A stretch of 14,397 nucleotides of DNA from Candidatus Hydrogenedentota bacterium. GTDB lineage: Bacteria > Hydrogenedentota > Hydrogenedentia > Hydrogenedentales > CAITNO01. The stretch spans positions 6,554 through 20,950 of the forward strand of contig JAKLHG010000007.1 of assembly GCA_022710255.1 (NCBI GenBank), written 5' to 3'. Below, one piece after another: positions 7,124-13,659 of the stretch (position 1 is its first letter; the number at the start of each line of letters is the position of its first letter). The position numbers and the translations under genes are program-made. The notes beneath the pieces were generated by a model. That model saw nothing but the letters and a program-made list of their open reading frames with translations, was not told the DNA's origin and ran no database searches.

Positions 7124-8356
7124 ATGAACACAAAAGAACACGGGAACGTGGAACGGCGCGATTTTCTGAAGACGGCGGCAACGGCGGCAACCGCCTTTTC
7201 CATCCTGCCGGCGCGGACGGTATTCGGACTCGACGCAAACAACAAGGTTGAAATCGGCATTGCCGGCTGCGGCGGGCGCGGCAGCTGGATTGGCCGGCTT
7301 TTTGAGCAACACGGCAACGCCAAGGTGGTTGCCGTGCACGATTATTTCAAAGACCGCACCGACCGGGCCCGGGAGATGTTCAGCCTCGCCCCCGAAAGGT
7401 GCCACAATGATCTTGACGGATACAAAGCCCTGGTCGCCGGGACACTGGATGCCGTGGCGGTGGAGAGCCCGCCCTATTTTCACCCGGAACAGGCCGTGGC
7501 GACGCTGGACGCGGGCAAACATCTGTACCTGGCAAAACCCATCGCCGTGGATGTACCCGGCTGCATGGCTATTGTGGAAGCGGCAAAACGCACCAGCGGC
7601 CGGCTCTGCGCCTGGGTGGACTTTCAAACGCGCGCCAACGAGTTCTTCCAAGGCGCGGCGGAACGCATCCACCAGGGCTTCATCGGCAAACCCGTGTCAG
7701 GACAGTTCTATTATTACTGCGGCCGGCTCAATACGCAGAGCCGTCCCGGCCCGGAAACGGCACGGTTGCGGAACTGGGTATTCGACATCGCTTTGTCCGG
7801 CGATATTATTGTGGAGCAGAACATACACGTGCTTGATGTGGCGAACTGGTATTTGCAGGGGCACCCGGTCAAAGCCGCCGGAACGGGCGGCCGCAAGGCG
7901 CGTGCCGACGTGGGCGACTGCTGGGACCATTTCGTGGTGACCTACACCTACCCCGATGAGGTGCTGGTCGACTTCAGCTCCGGCCAGTTCACCTATGGCT
8001 ACGACGACCTGTGCATGCGCCTCTACGGCAGCGAAGGAACGGTGGATTCCCATTACGGGGGAGAGGTTTTCATTCGCGGTAAAAATAACTCCTGGGAAGG
8101 CGGGAAGACCAATACCATTTATGAGTCCGGCGCCGTCGCAAATATTGAAAAGTTTTGCGACAGCATCCGCAAGAATTCGCCCATAGACAACACGCTTGAA
8201 TCGGCGCACAGCACCATGACCAGTATTCTCGGGCGTATGGCGGCCTACCAGCGGCGCGAGGTCACCTGGGAGGAAATGGTTGCCGCGAACGAAGCGCTGG
8301 ATCCCCGCCTGAACCTGCCCGCCGACGGACCGGCACAACCGCCTGATAGAGGATAA
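7124..8356 (+). CDS. Tat-exported Gfo/Idh/MocA-family oxidoreductase
   Basis: NAD(P)-dependent sugar or polyol dehydrogenase-like protein of 410 aa. A Tat motif VERRDFLK (9-16) precedes an Ala-rich h-region; such enzymes are exported folded with cofactor, as known for Zymomonas glucose-fructose oxidoreductase. The Rossmann motif is GIAGCGGRGSW (45-55). Lys138 in LAKPIAVD is the family catalytic lysine, although the usual EKP reads AKP. The C-terminal alpha/beta domain has DIIVEQNIHVLD (227-238), in which His235 fits the conserved active-site histidine. AAGGA (7111-7115) precedes ATG 7124. Together with the upstream TIM-barrel gene this is a recurrent pair in sugar catabolism loci; the substrate is unknown. 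The last ~20 residues are Pro/Ala-rich and probably disordered. Confidence 0.92.
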   Translation: MNTKEHGNVERRDFLKTAATAATAFSILPARTVFGLDANNKVEIGIAGCGGRGSWIGRLFEQHGNAKVVAVHDYFKDRTDRAREMFSLAPERCHNDLDGYKALVAGTLDAVAVESPPYFHPEQAVATLDAGKHLYLAKPIAVDVPGCMAIVEAAKRTSGRLCAWVDFQTRANEFFQGAAERIHQGFIGKPVSGQFYYYCGRLNTQSRPGPETARLRNWVFDIALSGDIIVEQNIHVLDVANWYLQGHPVKAAGTGGRKARADVGDCWDHFVVTYTYPDEVLVDFSSGQFTYGYDDLCMRLYGSEGTVDSHYGGEVFIRGKNNSWEGGKTNTIYESGAVANIEKFCDSIRKNSPIDNTLESAHSTMTSILGRMAAYQRREVTWEEMVAANEALDPRLNLPADGPAQPPDRG

Positions 8357-8374
8357 AAGGGGGACTCAACTATC

Positions 8375-8896
8375 ATGTCTATACCGAATATAATCTGGGA
8401 CACGACGTCAGACAGGCTTTATTCCATCGGAGAGGTCAGCAAGATGGTCAAGGTCGAGCAGCACCGGCTCAGGCAATGGGAAAAGCATTTCACGGCATTA
8501 ACGCCTGTCAAACGGATATCCTCCCAAAAGCGCCTGTATACCGAGAGAGACGTCGCCATTATCCGGCGGATCAAAGTATTGCGCGAGCATGAGCATATGA
8601 CCTACCGGGGCGCCAATACCAGGCTGAACGAGGAACTGAACGGGAATCCCGCCCCAATGGACCTCCAGGGGATACGCGACCTTGCGGACAAAATCGCGGA
8701 CGAAGCCCGGGCAATCATCCATCTCTTTGACCCTGAAGTCACTCCGAAGTCCGGGAAAGAAGAAGACGCGGACGAAGAGGAAGACGAGGAGGAGGATGAC
8801 GGGGAGGACGATGACGGGGAGGACGATGACGATGAGGACGACGATGAGGACGACAAGTGGAAAGAGGACGGAGATAGTCCGTGGCCTGCGTCCTGA
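8375..8896 (+). CDS. MerR-type HTH regulator with polyacidic C-terminal tail
   Basis: 173 aa. Residues 15-75 match a MerR-type winged helix: LYSIGEVSKMVKVEQHRLRQ (15-34), then WEKHF, a basic wing (TPVKRISSQKRLYTERDVAI, 43-62) and IRRIKVLREHEHMTYRG. This resembles the MerR-like subgroup with an RxWE/YTxEDV pattern rather than metal sensors, and no sensor cysteine is present. A short helical part (97-117) follows. Residues 129-160 are 29 Asp/Glu out of 32, interrupted only by Ala132, Gly143 and Gly148. Such a tail could shield the DNA-binding face or bind basic partners; that is inference. The start ATG is preceded by AAGGGGG, and the gap to the oxidoreductase is 18 nt, so the three genes are probably one operon and this may be its regulator. 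No terminator follows directly. Confidence 0.82.
   Translation: MSIPNIIWDTTSDRLYSIGEVSKMVKVEQHRLRQWEKHFTALTPVKRISSQKRLYTERDVAIIRRIKVLREHEHMTYRGANTRLNEELNGNPAPMDLQGIRDLADKIADEARAIIHLFDPEVTPKSGKEEDADEEEDEEEDDGEDDDGEDDDDEDDDEDDKWKEDGDSPWPAS
8795..8851 (+). repeat. 15-bp tandem repeat encoding the acidic tail
   Basis: GATGACGGGGAGGAC occurs twice in a row (8795-8809, 8810-8824), followed by the degenerate copy GATGACGATGAGGAC (8825-8839) and a 12-nt remnant (8840-8851). All keep the reading frame and encode Asp/Glu/Gly. The pattern is what slipped-strand replication produces, so tail length may vary between strains. Confidence 0.8.
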
Positions 8897-9017
8897 GCTA
8901 ATTTGGTATCTGCTTTAGCGTTTCGGGAAATCACTTTATCCTGAAAACGGCTGTCAAAAATCAACAACCACCGGCAGGGCCGATGGACTAAGATTGATAT
9001 AAATCGGTTTTCAAACC

Positions 9018-9110
9018 AGAGGACTCAAAGGACATAAAGGACAATCAGGACGGTAAAACGCTCTCCTGATTGGTGCGTCCTTTAAGTCCCTCAAGTCCTT
9101 TCGGTCCTTT
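9018..9110. repeat. Inverted array of 9-nt repeats forming a long imperfect hairpin
   Basis: Left arm 9-mers: AGAGGACTC, AAAGGACAT, AAAGGACAA, TCAGGACGG (9018-9053). Right arm, reverse orientation: GCGTCCTTT, AAGTCCCTC, AAGTCCTTT, CGGTCCTTT (9075-9110). The arms pair: AATCAGGA (9043-9050) with TCCTGATT (9064-9071) around a 13-nt loop, then 9021-9042 with 9077-9098 at 18 of 22 positions, separated by a 5-nt bulge (9072-9076). The T-rich sequence after the right arm (TTTCTTTTAATAG) could let it act as a weak terminator for the plus-strand operon. Related direct copies lie at 4515-4559. Confidence 0.75.
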
Positions 9111-9219
9111 CTTTTAATAGGCTTTTCCGGCGTTAGCCACCTTTTTTCGGCTTATTCTCGCTTCTCTCTGGAGACAGGGAAACGCGAACTGCAGGTGTGC
9201 CCCCGACAGGGTGAAGCAT

Positions 9220-9247
9220 AAAAAATCGGGCGGATAAATCCGCCCGA
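9220..9247 (-). terminator. Intrinsic terminator of the DUF1080 gene
   Basis: Perfect 8-bp GC-rich stem CGGGCGGA (9227-9234) / TCCGCCCG (9239-9246) with loop TAAA, extended by one T-A pair. On the minus strand it is followed by six Ts (9225 down to 9220), and it lies 26 nt past the DUF1080 stop. On the plus strand only As follow, so it works mainly for the minus strand. Confidence 0.87.
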
Positions 9248-9272
9248 AAAAAGTTCACGCCGTCAATAAATC

Positions 9273-10382
9273 TTATTTGGCACAGGTTTGGATGTTGATG
9301 TTCTTGAAGGACAAATCCGTAGTCGGATCATGGCCCTGTAAGGTGATGGTCCCCGCCGCGGTTACGTAGCCGTTCTTGCCGTCACCCTCGGGGTCAACCG
9401 CACGGGTATCCGTGAAATCGGAAACCTGGTACCCGTTTACCCACACGGCCATGTGATTGTCCAGGCAGGAAACGGTCATGGTAAACCATTCATGGTCGGA
9501 GCTGACCACCTTCCGGGCCATATTCAACCCGTACATGCCGCCGGTCCCGTAGTCTACGGGTTTGGTGCGATCGTCACGGGCCCATTCGTTCCGCACCTGG
9601 GCTTCATACCCTTTCCAGAACACGCCGACCGGACTGCGGAAAAACACGCCGCTGTTCAGGTGGTCTCCATTGGAGATAATGTCCAGCTGAAGGATAAAAT
9701 CGCGGAACATTTCCGCCGTTTCGATCTGGCCGTTGCCGTCCTTGATATTCAGTGCGCCATCAACCACGGAGAAGACGGATTTCTTGTCGGGCAATATATT
9801 CCAGCCGTCCAGGTTCTGTCCGTTAAAAATCGGGCGCAGGGACAACGGTCGTAATTTGATTTCCTTGACCTCGATTTTGGGCCCGCGCCGATCGCGGTGA
9901 TATTTCTGCAGTTGAATTGCAATATATCCGATGGACCGGGTCGCCGGAGTATCCACCGCCTGCCCGTTGACCGTTGTTTGTATATCGCCGCCCACCGCGC
10001 GAACCTGCACGGTGGAATAATCGGCATCCCGTCCGCCCGCAGGCAAATAGACCACGGCACCACCCTCTTCCGTCACATGGCCGGACGCTGGCGCGCGAAA
10101 TGCGACACTGGCGCCGCCTTCCCCGGTAACGCGCAGGATGGCCGTCAGTTCGAAGTCGGCGAACTGGGATGTGGTGGCGATGAAACCGCTATCGCCTTCC
10201 GTCATTTCAATCTGGCCTTCATTGACCGACCAATTGCCATTGCCGACAACATTCCATCCGTACAAGGACTCACCATCAAACAGGTTAATCCATTGTCCTT
10301 CGCCCGCGCCCTGCGCGACCGCCGTCCCGGCGAACAGGACCGCCACACAAGCCAATACGGTCATCCGGTGTATTCTTTTCAT
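9273..10382 (-). CDS. Secreted protein with two tandem DUF1080 (3-keto-disaccharide hydrolase-like) domains
   Basis: 369 aa from the chosen start. A Sec signal peptide (MKRIHRMTVLACVAVLFAGT, cut near AVAQG) is followed by two concanavalin-like jelly-roll domains. Domain 1 opens with INLFDGESLYGWNVV (about 32-46). Domain 2 opens with PIFNGQNLDGWNIL (about 184-197) and contains SGVFFRSP and YEAQVRNEW, the typical DUF1080 core. The family includes 3-keto-disaccharide hydrolases and a 3-keto-glucal hydratase, and is abundant in Planctomycetota and relatives. Domain 1 is more diverged and lacks the E-x-Q/R-N-E-W stretch, so only domain 2 may be catalytic. TGAGGAG (10390-10396) lies 7 nt before ATG 10380-10382 but only 1-2 nt before the upstream ATG 10386-10388, so I prefer the former. 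It ends at a strong terminator. Confidence 0.88.
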   Translation of the reverse strand: MKRIHRMTVLACVAVLFAGTAVAQGAGEGQWINLFDGESLYGWNVVGNGNWSVNEGQIEMTEGDSGFIATTSQFADFELTAILRVTGEGGASVAFRAPASGHVTEEGGAVVYLPAGGRDADYSTVQVRAVGGDIQTTVNGQAVDTPATRSIGYIAIQLQKYHRDRRGPKIEVKEIKLRPLSLRPIFNGQNLDGWNILPDKKSVFSVVDGALNIKDGNGQIETAEMFRDFILQLDIISNGDHLNSGVFFRSPVGVFWKGYEAQVRNEWARDDRTKPVDYGTGGMYGLNMARKVVSSDHEWFTMTVSCLDNHMAVWVNGYQVSDFTDTRAVDPEGDGKNGYVTAAGTITLQGHDPTTDLSFKNINIQTCAK

Positions 10383-10476
10383 TTTCATTCTCCTCAGGAT
10401 AGTTTTTTTTGGTTTGGGAAGGATTAGCCACTACGGAATAACTGTAACGCATACAAGTGTCCTGAAGCAAACCGCA

Positions 10477-11091
10477 TTACAGGATGCGCACCTTGCGCCC
10501 TTCCACACATAGGCGGCCTTCCGCAAAAAGCTGAATCGCTTGCGGATACAATTTGCGTTCCAGCGCCTGTACCCGTTCCGCAAGCGTGTCTGCGGTGTCC
10601 TCCTGCAGTACCGGAACCGAATCCTGCAGGATAATGGGGCCATGGTCATACATCTCATCCACAAAATGTACGGTCGCCCCGCTGATCCTGGCGCCATAAT
10701 CCAGCACGGCCTGATGCACGTGATGGCCATACATCTTATGGCCGCAAAACGCGGGAATCAGCGCGGGATGAACGTTCATGATGCGGTCTTTATAGTCTGG
10801 GGGCACCTCAAGCAGAAGCATAAACCCGGCAAGCGCCACCAGGTCGGCCTGATGGGCGCGTATTTCCCGCCATATGGCTTCGCTGTAGGCCTGCCCGGTA
10901 TCGTAATCCCGCCGGCACAAGGCGCATTCCGGGATGCCGTGCTTGCGCGCCCGTTCCAAACCGTACGCGTCCGGCCTGGAACCAATGACACAAATAATTT
11001 CCACATCCAGTTCCTGTTGCGCTTGCTTGTCTATCAGGTTTTGAAGCGTGGTACCACTGCCCGACAACAATACCGCCAGACGTATCGGCAT
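10477..11091 (-). CDS. purN: Phosphoribosylglycinamide formyltransferase (GAR transformylase)
   Basis: Transfers a formyl group from 10-formyltetrahydrofolate to GAR in the third step of purine synthesis; cytoplasmic. 204 aa, against 212 in E. coli. The start has the GAR-phosphate loop LLSGSGTTLQNLI (8-20), corresponding to ISGNGSNLQ in E. coli. Catalytic residues are all present: Asn106 and His108 in IMNVHPALIP, and Asp149 in VDEMYDHGPIIL (aligned to E. coli Asp144). AGFMLLL (88-94) matches the folate-site AGFMRIL. The ATG 11089-11091 has GGGAG at 11101-11105, 9 nt upstream. It is divergent from the PHP gene, and the DUF1080 gene follows 94 nt downstream on the same strand. No other purine gene is in the window, so it seems to be a stand-alone purN. 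Confidence 0.96.
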   Translation of the reverse strand: MPIRLAVLLSGSGTTLQNLIDKQAQQELDVEIICVIGSRPDAYGLERARKHGIPECALCRRDYDTGQAYSEAIWREIRAHQADLVALAGFMLLLEVPPDYKDRIMNVHPALIPAFCGHKMYGHHVHQAVLDYGARISGATVHFVDEMYDHGPIILQDSVPVLQEDTADTLAERVQALERKLYPQAIQLFAEGRLCVEGRKVRIL

Positions 11092-11161
11092 TACGGATTT
11101 CTCCCATCATTGTGCTGCATCCAAAAACATAAAAGCACCACCATCACCATTTAGCCTTGTC

Positions 11162-11190
11162 ATTATACCCGTTCAGGGGAGGCATTGCCT
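11162..11190 (-). promoter_or_regulatory. Possible purN promoter with overlapping dyad
   Basis: A perfect -10 box TATAAT on the minus strand (11162-11167) would give a leader of about 65 nt to purN. No good -35 box exists at 16-18 nt; that position is taken by a small perfect palindrome, AGGCA-T-TGCCT (11180-11190). Either the promoter depends on an activator or the -10 match is by chance. Confidence 0.3.
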
Positions 11191-11361
11191 ATTCAGCAGC
11201 GGTCTGTGTGCCGGCTTTCCACCAGGGTCTGCCGAAGCGCGGGTTAAACGTCTAGCCAAGGCCATTTTGGGGGCAGAAAATCTGACACAGTCGATAGAGA
11301 AATCTCTTCACCTATTCTGGTAAACTTTCCGCTATCAACCACAATTTCAGGAGGCGACGTT

Positions 11362-12492
11362 ATGATCAAACAGACACCGTTCAAAGTGTTTATCGTGTTA
11401 CTGACCTGCCTGGCCTCCGGCGCCGCAGTCTCCCAGACCCGCATAGAAATCCCCTTCCCAGATATCGGGGAATACAAAACCGTTACGGCGGACCTGCATA
11501 TGCACACCGTGTTTTCCGATGGCAAGGTGTGGCCGACTGTCCGGGTGAAGGAAGCCTGGCGCAATGGTCTGGACATCATCTCCATCACGGACCACCTGGA
11601 ATACCTGCCCTACAAGGACGATGTTCTCCCCAAATTCAACCGGCCTTATGAAATTGCCCGGTCGGAAGCGGATAAAATGGGACTGATGTTGATTCACGGC
11701 GCCGAAATTACCCGGGACGAGCCGCATGGCCACTTTAACGCCATTTTCCTGTCGGATTGTCTTCCTCTGGACACCCCGAACCAGAAGGACGCCGTAAAGG
11801 CGGCCTTTGACCAGGGGGCCTTCCTCTGGTGGAATCACCCCGAATGGAAACGCAAAGATGGCAAAGCCTGGTGTGAAATTCAACAGGAATACCTGGACCT
11901 GGGCTGGATGCACGGACTGGAAGTCATTAATGGAAACAGTTATTATGTGAATGCCCACCAATGGGCGCTGGACCACAATTTAACCTTGATGGCTAATACG
12001 GATGTCCACGACCCCATCGACGAGGTCTATGACTACGCTTCGGGGGAACACCGCACGATGACCCTGATTTTTGCCAAGGAACCAACGCAGGAAGCCGTGA
12101 AGGAAGCCCTGTTGCAGCGGCGCACGGTCGCCTTCGGTATGAACATGCTTATTGGCCGCGAAGAATGGCTGCGCCCCCTGATCGAAAAATCTATCGTTGT
12201 GGAAAATCCCGATATTCGCCTGGCTGGAAAAACACCGGCGTACGTGGCACTACGAAACGGTTGCGCCGCTTCTTTCGACCTGAAACTCGAGGAACACACT
12301 GGCGGCATCACGGCCACAGAAAACCTTTCGGTGCCTGCCGGGAAGACCGTTGCGATGCGTGTTCAGGGCGACGGTAACACCCCGCAGGGTGCGGCGCCCG
12401 TGGAACTCACCTATGCCGTGACAAACGCACTGCTCGCGCCCGGCACCCCCTTGAAAATAAAATTTGCCCTGAATGCTTCTTTTTCGCAATAG
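11362..12492 (+). CDS. Secreted PHP-domain metal-dependent phosphoesterase-like protein
   Basis: 376 aa with a Sec signal peptide (about 1-24, cut near AAVS-Q). The PHP fold starts with TADLHMHTVFSDG (42-54; His46, His48, Asp53), then ITDHLEY (Asp77, His78), HGAEIT (Glu115), HGHFNAIF (His124), WNHPEW (His159) and NTDVHD (Asp214, His216). This is a complete set for a multinuclear metal centre, so catalytic activity is likely. PHP proteins are mostly phosphoesterases (histidinol phosphatase, RNase AM, polymerase-associated), but a secreted one is of unknown substrate. The last ~95 residues (about 280-376) look like a beta-rich accessory domain. AGGAGG at 11349-11354 lies 7 nt before the ATG. 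It stands alone, divergent from purN. Confidence 0.88.
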   Translation: MIKQTPFKVFIVLLTCLASGAAVSQTRIEIPFPDIGEYKTVTADLHMHTVFSDGKVWPTVRVKEAWRNGLDIISITDHLEYLPYKDDVLPKFNRPYEIARSEADKMGLMLIHGAEITRDEPHGHFNAIFLSDCLPLDTPNQKDAVKAAFDQGAFLWWNHPEWKRKDGKAWCEIQQEYLDLGWMHGLEVINGNSYYVNAHQWALDHNLTLMANTDVHDPIDEVYDYASGEHRTMTLIFAKEPTQEAVKEALLQRRTVAFGMNMLIGREEWLRPLIEKSIVVENPDIRLAGKTPAYVALRNGCAASFDLKLEEHTGGITATENLSVPAGKTVAMRVQGDGNTPQGAAPVELTYAVTNALLAPGTPLKIKFALNASFSQ

Positions 12493-12661
12493 CCTGTGTT
12501 GTTTTTTTTACAGCCAGACGCGGCCGAGGGGCCATGTATTACCTTCCCGGCCGGAAATGCGTTATAACTTCAAAAGCCCTGCAGATGTGGCATAGAAAAC
12601 GAATTACGGTAATGTACTATTCTCGGGGCCGGAACAAGGGACTTTGTAGAAGGATAAACCT

Positions 12662-13492
12662 ATGCGGGTCATGAACAGAAACTTGTATTTATGCCTGGCC
12701 TGCCTGACTGTTGCAGGCTGCGCCACCCTGGAAGAATATACGGGCTTGAGCGCCGGCGGCAGCGGCCTGGTCACCAACCTGAATCTCGTCAGTACGGAAA
12801 AGGAAGTGCAGTTGGGCCAGCAGTTTTCCACTGAAGTGGAGAAAGAGGAGCCCCTCCTGAATAATCCGGCAATACAACACTATGTCGAGGAGGTGGGCGG
12901 ACGCCTGGCCCGGTTAGCCCCGCGGCAGGAAGTTTCCTACAGTTTCAAGGTCATAGATGCGCCAGATACGGTAAATGCCTTCGCGCTGCCCGGCGGCTAT
13001 ATGTATATCTACACCGGCCTGATGAAACTCTGCGACAACGAAGCGGAACTGGCCGCCGTGATGGCCCATGAAATCGCTCATGTCTCAGGGAAACATCACG
13101 GAGAAATGATGACGCGCCAAACGGGTATGGAAGTGATTAGCTCCATCGCCCTGGGCGAAAACCCCGGCGCCGCGGCAACGCTGGCGTCGCAACTCTTTAC
13201 CAGCGGGGTGGCGGCACGGTTCAGCCGCGCCCAGGAGCGGGAAGCTGACAGCACCGGCATGGACATCCTTTACCGGGCGGGCTATCCGCCGGAAGCCATG
13301 GTCTCGTTCATGAACAAGTTGCTCGCCCTGGACCGTGAAAGCGGCGGCGGCAGATCGCTGCCTATCTTCGCCACCCATCCAAGCCCCGAAGAACGCGTCG
13401 CACTGTTGCAGGATTTGATGCGCCAGTATCCGGAGGAAAACCGTTCTTACGGAGAAGACCGCTACTTTGAAGAAGTGCGGTCCCATTTCTAA
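12662..13492 (+). CDS. M48-family zinc metalloprotease, lipoprotein (LoiP/BepA-like)
   Basis: 276 aa. The leader ends in lipobox VAGC with Cys20, so the protein is probably anchored in the outer or inner membrane facing the periplasm. The zinc motif is HEIAH (136-140) and the third ligand is likely Glu192 in FSRAQEREAD (187-196), aligned to the SRxREYxAD motif of HtpX. The upstream GGYMYIYTGLM (111-121) and downstream FATHPSPEERVALL (236-249) are typical of M48 peptidases of the LoiP/BepA/YcaL type, which degrade misfolded envelope proteins. It has no TPR domain, unlike BepA. AAGGA (12650-12654) lies 7 nt before ATG 12662; the in-frame ATG at 12671 is too far. The gene ends SHF-TAA, and the stop codon lies within a 6-bp direct repeat flanking the following palindromic element. 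Confidence 0.92.
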   Translation: MRVMNRNLYLCLACLTVAGCATLEEYTGLSAGGSGLVTNLNLVSTEKEVQLGQQFSTEVEKEEPLLNNPAIQHYVEEVGGRLARLAPRQEVSYSFKVIDAPDTVNAFALPGGYMYIYTGLMKLCDNEAELAAVMAHEIAHVSGKHHGEMMTRQTGMEVISSIALGENPGAAATLASQLFTSGVAARFSRAQEREADSTGMDILYRAGYPPEAMVSFMNKLLALDRESGGGRSLPIFATHPSPEERVALLQDLMRQYPEENRSYGEDRYFEEVRSHF

Positions 13493-13493
13493 G

Positions 13494-13633
13494 AGGGTGT
13501 ACGGAAAGTCGAGATTGCTTCACTTCGTTCGCAATGACGGATACCTGGATACGGTGTCATTGCGAGTGAAACGAAGCAATCTCAATAAGTTGCGATAATT
13601 GCACAGGCCGTTGAAGTGACTTTTCGTACACGA
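13494..13633. mobile_element. MITE/REP-like palindromic element with 14-bp terminal inverted repeats
   Basis: Outer inverted repeats GTGTACGGAAAGTC (13497-13510) and GACTTTTCGTACAC (13618-13631) match at 13 of 14 positions. Inside is a hairpin: GAGATTGCTTC (13511-13521) pairs with GAAGCAATCTC (13573-13583) and CGCAATGAC (13530-13538) with GTCATTGCG (13556-13564), all perfect. The whole unit is flanked by direct repeats TCTAAG (13488-13493 and 13634-13639), which look like a target-site duplication. It encodes no protein and lies between convergent genes, so it would be a non-autonomous element. The GAGATTGCTTC...GCAATGAC core resembles a repeat common in many environmental genomes (recollection, not checked). 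Confidence 0.7.
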
Positions 13634-13659
13634 TCTAAGCGCGAACAGCCCTGTGCTTT

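Larger units (their letters stand above)
8897..9272. other. Gene-free stretch between convergent genes
   Basis: This is the gap between the MerR-like gene (+) and the DUF1080 gene (-). I see no coding region in it. It contains a large imperfect hairpin made of a 9-nt repeat (9018-9110) and a strong intrinsic terminator serving the minus-strand gene (9220-9247). The remaining sequence (8897-9017 and 9111-9219) shows nothing recognisable. Confidence 0.75.

Noticed and set aside
6163..7323. 386-codon open frame on the minus strand opposite the isomerase and oxidoreductase
   Set aside because: It covers the reverse complement of two real genes and their 16-nt gap, and shows no recognisable domain or start signal.
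9018..9110. CRISPR-like array
   Set aside because: The repeat unit is 9 nt, with no unique spacers and with reversed orientation in the second half; there are no cas genes nearby.
11136..11150. CACCACCATCACCAT, resembling a polyhistidine-tag coding stretch
   Set aside because: It is a chance short repeat in the purN-PHP gap, not in any supported reading frame, with no vector-like sequence around it.
12493..12661. Possible terminator after the PHP gene (T8 run at 12502-12509, CGGCCG dyads at 12521 and 12548)
   Set aside because: The T-run has no hairpin before it, and the CGGCCG dyad pairs poorly and has no T-run after it.
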